36,359 nucleotides of DNA from Methanothrix sp. Its GTDB lineage: Archaea > Halobacteriota > Methanosarcinia > Methanotrichales > Methanotrichaceae. This document shows positions 25,385-31,947 of this stretch, in pieces. Location of the stretch: positions 1-36,359 of the forward strand of contig JAPKYA010000089.1 of assembly GCA_026394565.1 (NCBI GenBank). Reading direction: 5' to 3'. The stretch's first letter is position 1, and the number at the start of each line of letters is the position of its first letter. Made by a program: the position numbers and the translations under genes. Under the pieces are notes generated by a model that made no database searches, was not told the origin of the DNA, and saw only the letters and a program-made list of their open reading frames with translations.

Positions 25385-26875
25385 TTAACGGATCATAACC
25401 CGGCCCAAGGTCACCAGGAAGAGCGCCAGCAGCAGCCAGCCCAAAATTCCTTCCAGTATAACATAATACCTGTGCCGGCCCACGGGCAGAAAGTCGATGG
25501 GCCCCTGAGAGAGAAAGACCATGGTGCTGAAGAATAGGGCGTTTCGTAGTGTGACGCGTTCAGGCACGCTGTCCACCTCGGCGGGCTCATTGAGGGGCCT
25601 GGCGGAGCGGCGGATGCCGTCCCCTCTCCAGAATAGCAGAGCGAAGGCCAGGATGGTGAGAAGCGACCAGGCTACGGCATAGCCGGGGCGCACCCCGTAG
25701 CCGCAGGAGAGCCAGGCCAGGAGATCGATGGCCTTCGACCAGCCCCACTGCTTTTTGCCCTGATTGAGACTGCGATATTGATAGTAGCAGTCGTCCTCGT
25801 CTGCCGACCAGCCCAGGCCGTGGTAATTATTCACAAGGGCCAGGTAGGCCCCCGGATCCCAGACCACATGCTCCTCGATCTCATTCCAGTGGGCCTTGAA
25901 GCGGGAGAAGTCGGTGTCGTTGAGGATAATGCGGGAATCCTTGCCGAATTTTGCTTTATCCAAAAGCATGGTGGAGATCGATGCGCCCTTGAAGTTGAGA
26001 TCCCCCTCGAACTTTGCGCTCTGCAAGCTGGCGATGTCCTGGAACTTGGTCAGGCCGAAGAGGGCAAGCCCGCGAAATTCGGCTCCCGAGAAGTAGGCGG
26101 CCTGGGAAAAGCGGGCCAGATTGAAATTCGCCTCCTTCGCAAAGAGCGCGCCGCCAAAGGAGGAGAGGCCGGAGAAATCTGCCAGGCCGAACTGGACTGG
26201 GCCGGAAAAGACTGCATCGGAAAAGCCGGCGCTGCTAAAGCGCGACTGGAAGAAGTTGGCCCTTCCGGCAAAGGATGCTGCAGAAATGTCCAGGGCTCCC
26301 GAGAAATCGACATCCGAGAAGAGGGCGTCGCCGAGGAAATGCGCGGCTGCAAAGTAAGAGTAAGAGGCAAAATCGGAGTAATTGAAGTCGGCGGTGGCCA
26401 GGAAGCGGGCTTCATTGAAGAAGGCATCCTTGCTAAACTTTGTATCCGCAAAGCTCACGTTATCCCGAAAGAGCACTCCATCGAAGAAAGCCGGCTGGGC
26501 AAAGGATGCGGCGGTGAAGCTGGCGTTGCAAAAAGTGGTGTTGGCAAAGTCGGCCTGGCCCTGGAAGGCGGCTTTCTCAAAGCTGGCATTGCCGAAGGTG
26601 GTGCCCCAGAAGACGGCGTCCTTCGCGAAGGTGATGCCGGTGAAAGAGGCATTGATGATGGTAGAGTTCGTAATAGCGAATGAGGCTGACACCTGAGCCT
26701 CGGGCAAGGATTTGAGATCCAGGTCGCCCAAAACCCGGATACTATCATAATAAACAGGCTCATCGCTCGCTATTTTGGCCAATATCTCCTCGGCAGGTAC
26801 AACCTGCTGTGCGCAAGAAGTTGAGACTGCCACCATCGCTAAAACGGCTATCAATGCAATAGATCGCCAGGCCAT
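25385..26875 (-). CDS. Pentapeptide-repeat protein with channel-like domain (paralog 3)
   Basis: 496 aa from ATG at 26875. Signal peptide at 1-22 (MAWRSIALIAVLAMVAVSTSCA; a lipobox-like STSCA is visible). Pentapeptide repeats run from about 70 to 300 (ANFNLARFSQAAYFSGAEF, ADFNYSDF). The shared linker follows (HWNEIEEHV, DDCYYQYRSLN, LAWLSCGYGVRPG), then helix VAWSLLTILAFALLFW, pore-like loop LRNALFFSTMVFLSQGP, and last helix EGILGWLLLALFLVTLGRVMIR. The C-terminus aligns closely with paralogs 1 and 2. It is first of a tandem pair. Strong codon periodicity in the repeat region produces a 301-codon antisense frame that should be ignored. Confidence 0.85.
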   Translation of the reverse strand: MAWRSIALIAVLAMVAVSTSCAQQVVPAEEILAKIASDEPVYYDSIRVLGDLDLKSLPEAQVSASFAITNSTIINASFTGITFAKDAVFWGTTFGNASFEKAAFQGQADFANTTFCNASFTAASFAQPAFFDGVLFRDNVSFADTKFSKDAFFNEARFLATADFNYSDFASYSYFAAAHFLGDALFSDVDFSGALDISAASFAGRANFFQSRFSSAGFSDAVFSGPVQFGLADFSGLSSFGGALFAKEANFNLARFSQAAYFSGAEFRGLALFGLTKFQDIASLQSAKFEGDLNFKGASISTMLLDKAKFGKDSRIILNDTDFSRFKAHWNEIEEHVVWDPGAYLALVNNYHGLGWSADEDDCYYQYRSLNQGKKQWGWSKAIDLLAWLSCGYGVRPGYAVAWSLLTILAFALLFWRGDGIRRSARPLNEPAEVDSVPERVTLRNALFFSTMVFLSQGPIDFLPVGRHRYYVILEGILGWLLLALFLVTLGRVMIR

Positions 26876-26946
26876 CCATCAGCATCTTTGAGACTTCCGG
26901 GTCATATTCTTTGCTATATTGGAAGGCATTACACGTAGACACGTAG

Positions 26947-26954
26947 CTATATAT
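26947..26954 (+). promoter_or_regulatory. TATA box of taw1, placing a leaderless start
   Basis: CTATATAT lies about 27-34 nt before the taw1 ATG at 26981. The usual archaeal spacing puts transcription at or within a few bases of the ATG, so the mRNA is probably leaderless. This fits the lack of a ribosome binding site before the ATG. Confidence 0.5.
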
Positions 26955-26980
26955 CTGCGGATATTCTTTTTGCACTTGGC

Positions 26981-27904
26981 ATGGAACCTGAAAATCAAGC
27001 TACACAGACCCTCACCAGGCAAGGCTACCACCTCGTCGGATCGGGCGCAGTCAAGCCCTGCCTCTGGCTGAATCGCTCCCTGCGAGGCGGAGATCAGTGC
27101 TACAAGCACCACTTCTACGGCATCTCCAGCCACCGCTGCGTGCAGATGACGCCCACCCTGGAGTGCAACCACCTTTGTCTGCACTGCTGGAGGCCGATAG
27201 ACGATCCTGTGCCGGGAACTGCACCACTGGAGCCCGAGGCACTTTTGGACGGCATCCTGCTTGGCCAGCAGAAGTTTCTCTCCGGCTACGGCGGAGCCAA
27301 GACCACGGATATGGAGAGGCTGGCTGAGGCCCGGTTGCCCAAGCACGTGGCCCTCTCCCTCATGGGCGAGCCCACCCTCTATCCCTATCTAAAGGAGCTT
27401 ATCGAGCTGATCCGCAAGAGAGGCATGACAACATTTGTGGTGAGCAACGCCACCCACCCCGAGGTTCTGGCCGAGCTGCAGCCGACGCAGCTCTACCTCA
27501 GCATCAATGCTCCCGATGAGCAAATGTATCGCCGCGTCTGCCGGCCTGCGGCAGATCTATGGCCGCGAATTCTGGAGAGCCTGGAGATCATCAAGCAGCA
27601 CCGCTGCCGAAGCGTGATGCGCCTGACTTTGGTGCGCGGCCTGAATATGGTTAGGCCGGAGGACTACGCCCGTCTCATCGCGAGGGCCGAGCCGGACTTC
27701 GTAGAGGTCAAGGCTTACATGCACCTGGGCCGCTCCCGAGACCGCCTGACAAGGGAGGCCATGCCGCAGCACTCCGAGATCCTGGAATTTGCTCGCTCCT
27801 TAGGCGGAGCCCTGGGCTACGAGCTGGAGGCAGACGTGCCCCTGAGCAGGGTTGCCCTTCTCTCCAGCCGGCGCATGGAGAGAAGCCTGATAGATAAGAA
27901 CTAA
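26981..27904 (+). CDS. taw1: 4-demethylwyosine synthase (Taw1/TYW1)
   Basis: 307 aa. It builds the tricyclic base 4-demethylwyosine from N1-methylguanosine at position 37 of tRNA-Phe, using SAM and pyruvate. The radical SAM cluster is C62-NHL-C66-LH-C69. The second 4Fe-4S site uses C27, C40 and C53, matching the spacing known for archaeal Taw1. LSLMGEPTLYP and FVVSNATHPE follow the family. ATG at 26981. The gene is divergent from pentapeptide paralog 3 and stands alone. It must work with Trm5-type methylation, which is not in the window. Confidence 0.95.
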   Translation: MEPENQATQTLTRQGYHLVGSGAVKPCLWLNRSLRGGDQCYKHHFYGISSHRCVQMTPTLECNHLCLHCWRPIDDPVPGTAPLEPEALLDGILLGQQKFLSGYGGAKTTDMERLAEARLPKHVALSLMGEPTLYPYLKELIELIRKRGMTTFVVSNATHPEVLAELQPTQLYLSINAPDEQMYRRVCRPAADLWPRILESLEIIKQHRCRSVMRLTLVRGLNMVRPEDYARLIARAEPDFVEVKAYMHLGRSRDRLTREAMPQHSEILEFARSLGGALGYELEADVPLSRVALLSSRRMERSLIDKN

Positions 27905-28235
27905 AAAGGCAAAACTGGAGAGAAGCGGAGTGCGATTCATCTCACTCAAAATAAAGATACATATGCCCGATGATCACTCCCGATTAAAGACACACTTCTG
28001 ATCAAAAATCAGAACTACCGCAGACGTTGAATATTCATAAATTCATAAAATATAAAGATTTTGAGCAAAGATGGTTTCACGCTCAGTATTAAGATACAGG
28101 GTTAAGCTAAGGGAGAGCATTTAAGAGCAAATTTTTCCCGCTCAGTGGGAAAACTATTTTTGTGGGTAGTTGCAATAACTCCTTTAGCCTTAATAATTAA
28201 GGAAAAAAAGTGGGCGCAAAGCTCCGGGTGAATCT
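27905..28235. other. Intergenic region with two hairpins and a palindrome
   Basis: 331 nt without a gene. TTCTGAT/ATCAGAA (27996-28002 and 28008-28014, 5-nt loop) could end taw1. TTTTCCC/GGGAAAA (28133-28139 and 28147-28153, 7-nt loop) follows. CCTTAATAATTAAGG at 28188-28202 is a perfect 15-nt palindrome 34 nt before the response regulator start and may be an operator or promoter element. An AT-rich stretch near 28031-28060 could hold the promoter. Confidence 0.45.
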
Positions 28236-28628
28236 ATGGACTTAGAAATAAAGATCCTGCTGGTGGAGGACAATCTTGAGGACGCAGCCGTAACAAAGCG
28301 CGTGTTATCGCACAATAAGCTGAATAAGGATCTGGTTATTGCAGCCAGAGGCAAAGAGGCCCTTGCCGCTCTGCAAAATATTACTAAGGCAGATTTGCCC
28401 CAGCTAATCTTGCTGGACATCAACCTGCCCGACATCAGCGGCATAGATCTTCTCACCTCCATAAAGAAAGACAATAATCTTCGGAGCATTCCTGTGGTCA
28501 TTCTTACCGGGTCCAATGTGGATCAGGATATTCAGAAGAGCTACGATCTGGGAGCCGACAGCTACCTGGTCAAGCCCATCTCCAATGACGCCTTGATGCT
28601 GGTCATCAAGAAGCTATTTTATCCCTGA
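28236..28628 (+). CDS. Single-domain response regulator (Rcp1-like receiver)
   Basis: 130 aa made of one receiver domain with no output domain. The acidic pair is E11/D12, the phosphoacceptor D61 (LLDINLP), the switch Thr is in VILTG, and the conserved lysine is in VKPIS (K113). The longer loop LQNITKADLPQ and VEDNLEDA resemble the Rcp1 group, which pairs with hybrid or phytochrome-like kinases. ATG at 28236 with GGTGA 4 nt upstream. No histidine kinase is adjacent, so it is an orphan. Its last 15 nt overlap the end of the convergent endonuclease IV gene. Confidence 0.92.
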   Translation: MDLEIKILLVEDNLEDAAVTKRVLSHNKLNKDLVIAARGKEALAALQNITKADLPQLILLDINLPDISGIDLLTSIKKDNNLRSIPVVILTGSNVDQDIQKSYDLGADSYLVKPISNDALMLVIKKLFYP

Positions 28629-29468
28629 GGCAAGACGCCTCGCCACTTCAAGATTCCCTCTATCATCCCGGCGGGCGTCCACCGGCGTCTCCAGTATCAT
28701 GGCCAGGTCGACAAGAGCGGGATGGCAAAGAATTGCCCGAAAGCCCTCCACGCCTATCTTCCCCAGGCCGATATGCTCATGCCTGTCCAGATGCGATCCG
28801 ATGGCCCCCCTGCAATCGTTGAGGTGGATGAGCATAAGCAACTCCAGTCCGATGCAATCCTGAAACTGATCCAGCGTCGCCTGCAATGCCCGAGGAGTTC
28901 GCAGGTCGTATCCTGCGGCATGAAGATGGCAGGTGTCCAGGCACACGCCCAGACGACGACGCTCAGACGGCAGGGATTCAAGGACTGCAGCAATATCGGA
29001 AAAAGTGCTGCCCATGCTGTTCTTTGTGCCGGCGCTGTTTTCCAGAAGCAAGACCGTATCGCCATCATACTCAGAAAAGACAGTCTGCAAAGCAGCTACA
29101 ATCCTCGCGAGCCCATTCTCCGGCCCCGCGCCCAGGTGACTTCCCAGATGAGTCACAAGATACGGTATGCCTAAAGTCTGGCAGCGCTCCAGCTCCCTGG
29201 CTAGAGCCTGCAACGATTTGGCATAAACCTCTTCCTTTGCCGAGGCAAGGTTGGGCAGGTAGGGCATGTGGTCCACCGCCGGAGAGAGGCCGGACTGCTT
29301 GAGCTGGGCAAGAAAGCGCTTTGCAGATTCGTCGGGGATGGGATTTGATCTCCAGCCGCGAGGATTGGAAGAGAAGATCTGAAATGCATCACATCCTTTT
29401 TCGCGAGCACGAGAAACGGCCCTGTCCACGCCGCCCGCCACGGAAACGTGCACGCCCAATCGCACCAT
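28614..29468 (-). CDS. nfo: Endonuclease IV (AP endonuclease, Nfo)
   Basis: 284 aa from ATG at 29468 (MVRLGVHVSVAGG); a TTG two codons earlier is possible. It cleaves DNA 5' of abasic sites in base excision repair using three zinc ions. The signatures FQIFSSNPRGW, LVTHLGSH, CLDTCHLHAAGYD, and HLNDCRGAIGSHLDRHEHIGLG (in parts) give the zinc ligands. Length matches the family. The 3' end overlaps the response regulator by 15 nt, an unusually tight convergent arrangement. Confidence 0.95.
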   Translation of the reverse strand: MVRLGVHVSVAGGVDRAVSRAREKGCDAFQIFSSNPRGWRSNPIPDESAKRFLAQLKQSGLSPAVDHMPYLPNLASAKEEVYAKSLQALARELERCQTLGIPYLVTHLGSHLGAGPENGLARIVAALQTVFSEYDGDTVLLLENSAGTKNSMGSTFSDIAAVLESLPSERRRLGVCLDTCHLHAAGYDLRTPRALQATLDQFQDCIGLELLMLIHLNDCRGAIGSHLDRHEHIGLGKIGVEGFRAILCHPALVDLAMILETPVDARRDDRGNLEVARRLASGIK

Positions 29469-29582
29469 ATTCAAGGCCTATGAGTGCTTCTCAGATCAAA
29501 CTTGCCCTGAGACCCGGGCCCCAGGGATAAATTGATCCCCGAAAAATGCACCCGGATTCGGTCCATCTTAATAGTAGACGAA

Positions 29583-29590
29583 CTATTTAG
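29583..29590 (+). promoter_or_regulatory. TATA-like box of the box C/D sRNA
   Basis: CTATTTAG centred about 22 nt before the predicted 5' end of the guide RNA at 29608, in agreement with archaeal TATA-to-start spacing. Weak consensus; position is the main argument. Confidence 0.35.
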
Positions 29591-29607
29591 GGCATGGATC
29601 CAAGTAA

Positions 29608-29672
29608 GCGACGCCGATGATGATATAGCATGCTCTGATGGCATGATGAGCCCTATGAGTTCTGAGGCGCGC
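29608..29672 (+). ncRNA. Box C/D methylation guide sRNA, D guide fitting C34 of a CAU-anticodon tRNA
   Basis: 65 nt with every element of an archaeal C/D sRNA in order: box C ATGATGA (29617-29623), 11-nt guide TATAGCATGCT, box D' CTGA (29635-29638), 4-nt spacer, box C' ATGATGA (29643-29649), 12-nt guide GCCCTATGAGTT, box D CTGA (29662-29665). The ends close with GCGACGCC/GGCGCGC (one bulged A). By the D+5 rule the D guide targets the C in 5'-AACUCAUAGGGC; the ACUCAUA core is the anticodon loop of a tRNA with anticodon CAU (elongator Met or Ile2), so C34 would be 2'-O-methylated. Haloferax has a comparable guide for elongator tRNA-Met. The D' target is not identified. Confidence 0.85.
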
Positions 29673-29703
29673 AAAAAAAAATAAGGAATTTCAAAAGAGG
29701 TAA

Positions 29704-29730
29704 GGGAAAAAAGGCTCCTTGTTTTTTCCC
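29704..29730. terminator. Bidirectional hairpin terminator
   Basis: GGGAAAAAA (29704-29712) and TTTTTTCCC (29722-29730) form a perfect 9-bp stem around a 9-nt loop. It begins 14 nt beyond the stop of the minus-strand gene at 29745. A run of nine A (nine T on minus) at 29673-29681 lies further downstream for that gene. U tracts occur on both strands. Confidence 0.6.
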
Positions 29731-29744
29731 GTTCTTTCCAGGCC

Positions 29745-30107
29745 TCAAGAAGGCATGCGAGCTTTCGCCCATCGGCCAATATTGTCGATCAGATTCAGCT
29801 CGACGATCTTTCGAGTATCATAAAGCATCTCTGCCACTTCATGAATTGCGATGCTCATCTTTTCGCCCTTCTTATCGACAACTTCGATGACCTCTTTGGG
29901 CATGGATTTGCCCATCTCCCGCATCTGTTCTGCCAGCAAAGAGCAGGCATTTTTTAGATATTTTATGGAGTAGTCTGATGTAGACTTCCTGTCGGCGAGG
30001 TTCTTATTGACCTCTTTGATGGACCAGCATATGGTGAGGATATCTCTGTACATCTCGGCACCCTGCAGGAGATCGCCCCGAGGATATTTAAGAGCTGTGG
30101 GGGGCAT
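29745..30107 (-). CDS. Small helical protein of unknown function
   Basis: 120 aa from ATG at 30107. The open frame extends further upstream, but there it overlaps the tRNA-Trp gene and cannot be real. A shorter start at 30053 (MYRDILTICWS, 102 aa) has GGGTG 5 nt upstream and is a strong alternative. Mostly helical and charged (CSLLAEQMREMGKSMPKEVI), with IGRWAKARMPS at the end; no signal or membrane segment. I do not recognise it. It follows tRNA-Trp on the same strand and may be cotranscribed. Confidence 0.6.
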   Translation of the reverse strand: MPPTALKYPRGDLLQGAEMYRDILTICWSIKEVNKNLADRKSTSDYSIKYLKNACSLLAEQMREMGKSMPKEVIEVVDKKGEKMSIAIHEVAEMLYDTRKIVELNLIDNIGRWAKARMPS

Positions 30108-30127
30108 AGGGAGATAGAATAAAAAGG

Positions 30128-30291
30128 TGGGGCTGGTGAGATTCGAACTCACGATCGACGGGTATCTCCGATATTCAGTGCTCCAACGGATCATCAACGA
30201 CCTCCCCGTCGAGAGATCTCAGTAGACCCGTTGCTCATCATTAAATTATACCGCTGGAGCCCATCGCCCTACCTGGCTAGGCCACAGCCCC
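30128..30291 (-). tRNA. tRNA-Trp (anticodon CCA) with 90-nt intron
   Basis: Minus strand. Exons are 30254-30291 and 30128-30163, 74 nt together. Acceptor GGGGCTG/CAGCCCC with discriminator A; anticodon stem ATGGG/CCCGT; anticodon loop CTCCAG+A (CCA at 30255-30257); T arm ends with TTCGAAT. The intron sits between positions 37 and 38. The bulge-helix-bulge motif is explicit: CTCC pairs with GGAG, the 3-nt bulges are AG^C and AT^A, and GGTAT pairs with ATATC inside the intron. A T run on the minus strand at 30121-30125 may terminate it. Confidence 0.95.
30164..30253 (-). ncRNA. Box C/D guide RNA inside the tRNA-Trp intron
   Basis: The 90-nt intron carries box C ATGATGA (30235-30241), D' CTGA (30219-30222), C' TGATGA (30191-30196) and D CTGA (30175-30178), each guide 12 nt. 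The D guide pairs over ten bases with the exon 1/intron junction and places its fifth base on C34. The D' guide pairs with exon 2 bases 38-43 and places its fifth base on C39. Haloferax tRNA-Trp intron guides the same two positions (C34 and U39). The 22-nt D'-C' spacer can form its own hairpin (CTCTC/GGGAG). Confidence 0.9.
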
Positions 30292-30304
30292 GGTCGTTTT
30301 GAAG

Positions 30305-30378
30305 CGGGCCGAGAGGGATTTGAACCCCCGACCTAAAGGTTAAGAGCCTTTCGCTCTGCCTGACTAAGCTACCGGCCC
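30305..30378 (-). tRNA. tRNA-Lys (anticodon CUU)
   Basis: 74 nt, minus strand. Acceptor GGGCCGG pairs with TCGGCCC (one G-U), discriminator G. Anticodon stem AAAGG/CCTTT encloses CTCTTAA, giving anticodon CUU. T arm GGGGG-TTCAAAT-CCCTC has one G-U pair. No intron, no encoded CCA. It lies 13 nt before tRNA-Trp in the same direction, so the two are probably one transcript, and downstream of glnA. Confidence 0.95.
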
Positions 30379-30451
30379 GGACTCCTCCAAGGTTGATGCC
30401 ATATATATACGTTTTGGGTGACAGATTATCTGAGAGCCCCGGCGCATGCAT

Positions 30452-31777
30452 TTAAAACGCATTGATATACCTATCAATCTCCCAGGGATGGACGTAGGTG
30501 TTGTAAGCCTCCCACTCCAAAAGGCCCAGGCGCATGATATTCTCATAGACGTGCTCTCCCAAAGCGTCGCGTACGACCTTATCCGCTTCCAGATAGTCCA
30601 GAGCCTCCTTGAGATTGGCGGGCAGGGTCTTGATGCCCAAGGCTTTGCGCTCGGCTGGGCTGAGATGATAGACATTCAGATCCACCGGCTCTCCCGGATC
30701 GATGCCCCTCTTGATTCCGTCGAGGCCGGCCGCCAGGATAACGGCAAAGGTCAGGTAAGGATTGCAGGTCGGATCGGGTGAACGGAACTCCACACGCGTG
30801 GAGAGGCCCCGGCCGGCAGGAATGCGAATGAGGGAGGAGCGGTTCGGCCCGGACCAGGTGATGTAGACGGGTGCCTCAAAGCCCGAGACCAGTCGCTTAT
30901 AAGAGTTGATGAGGGGATTGGCAATGGCGGTTATGGCGCAGGCGTGCTCGATCAAGCCCCCTACGAAGAACCTGGCCAGATCGCTTATGCCCATGGCAGT
31001 CTCGGAATCGAAGAAAGCATTCTCCCCGCCTCTGAATAGCGAGATATTGGCATGCATTCCCGTGCCGGCTGCACCGTAAATGGGCTTGGGCATGAAAGTG
31101 GCGCGCAGGCCCTCTCTCATTGCGATGGTCTTGGTGACATACTTGAAGGTCACTACCTTGTCTGCGTTCTTCAGAGCATCGTCATAAACAAAGTCTATCT
31201 CGTGCTGACCCTTGGCAACCTCGTGATGAGAGGCCTCGATGGTAAAGCCCATCTGCGTCAGCGCCCGGATGATCTCGCGGCGCACATCCTCAGCCAGGTC
31301 CACGGGACCAAGGTCAAAGTAGCCCCCAAAGTCGTGCGGGATGGTAGCTGAGCCACCATTCTGCTTTTCGAAGAGGAAGAACTCCAGCTCCGGGCCGACA
31401 TTCATCCCAAAGCCCATCTCCTGGGCTTTTTCGAGCTGCTGGCGCAGGACATGGCGGGGATCGCCCTCGAAGGGCTTACCGTTGGGCAGGTGCACATCGC
31501 AGATCAGCCGGGCCTCGTTGGAGCCGTCCTTGGAGCGCCAGGGCAGGAGACTGAAGGTGGACAGGTCCGGTCGCAGGACCATATCCGACTCCTGGATTCT
31601 GGCAAACCCCTCAATGGAGGAGCCGTCAAAAGATATGCCGCTCTTCAAGGCTTTTCCTATCTGGGTGGCCGGAATGGCCACGTTCTTCACAATTCCCGAT
31701 ATATCCGTGAACTGTAGTCGGAGGAACTCTACGTTCTTCTCCTGAACGATTTTTTGCACCTGCTCTTGGGAGTACAT
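30452..31777 (-). CDS. glnA: Glutamine synthetase type I (alpha group)
   Basis: 441 aa. It makes glutamine from glutamate, ammonia and ATP as a cytosolic dodecamer; it is the main ammonium-assimilating enzyme. Active-site segments are visible: DGSSIEGFARIQESDM, GPELEFFLFE, AGTGMHANISLF, NRSSLIRIP and RVEFRSPDPTCNPYL. The length and the segment VYHLSPAERKALGI in place of the Tyr adenylylation site put it in the GSI-alpha group, which is not controlled by adenylylation. A minus-strand TATA-like CTATTTAAG near 31853-31861 suggests a leader of about 55 nt; AGGAG lies about 11 nt before the ATG. No clear NrpR-type operator was recognised. Confidence 0.95.
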   Translation of the reverse strand: MYSQEQVQKIVQEKNVEFLRLQFTDISGIVKNVAIPATQIGKALKSGISFDGSSIEGFARIQESDMVLRPDLSTFSLLPWRSKDGSNEARLICDVHLPNGKPFEGDPRHVLRQQLEKAQEMGFGMNVGPELEFFLFEKQNGGSATIPHDFGGYFDLGPVDLAEDVRREIIRALTQMGFTIEASHHEVAKGQHEIDFVYDDALKNADKVVTFKYVTKTIAMREGLRATFMPKPIYGAAGTGMHANISLFRGGENAFFDSETAMGISDLARFFVGGLIEHACAITAIANPLINSYKRLVSGFEAPVYITWSGPNRSSLIRIPAGRGLSTRVEFRSPDPTCNPYLTFAVILAAGLDGIKRGIDPGEPVDLNVYHLSPAERKALGIKTLPANLKEALDYLEADKVVRDALGEHVYENIMRLGLLEWEAYNTYVHPWEIDRYINAF

Positions 31778-31947
31778 TGCATTATCATCTCCTATAGCGA
31801 ACCCGCGGAATGCATGTTATGAAGATTTATGAATCTGGCTTTCCTGGTGTCTTAAATAGCTAACCGATGGGAAACGATGTTTTGACAGCACCCGAGCAGC
31901 GAGCGCAAATATGCTTATCTAGGGTTATACTCTTCAAAGTGAATTTG

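Noticed and set aside
25778-26683. 301-codon plus-strand frame opposite pentapeptide paralog 3
   Set aside because: The antisense frame lies over the repetitive A(D/N)F codons and yields a low-complexity Glu/Gly/Ala protein; the minus-strand gene has signal peptide, repeats and membrane domain.
29745-30197. Full 150-codon frame of the small helical protein
   Set aside because: The first 30 codons overlap exon 2 and intron of tRNA-Trp; the protein must start at 30107 or 30053.
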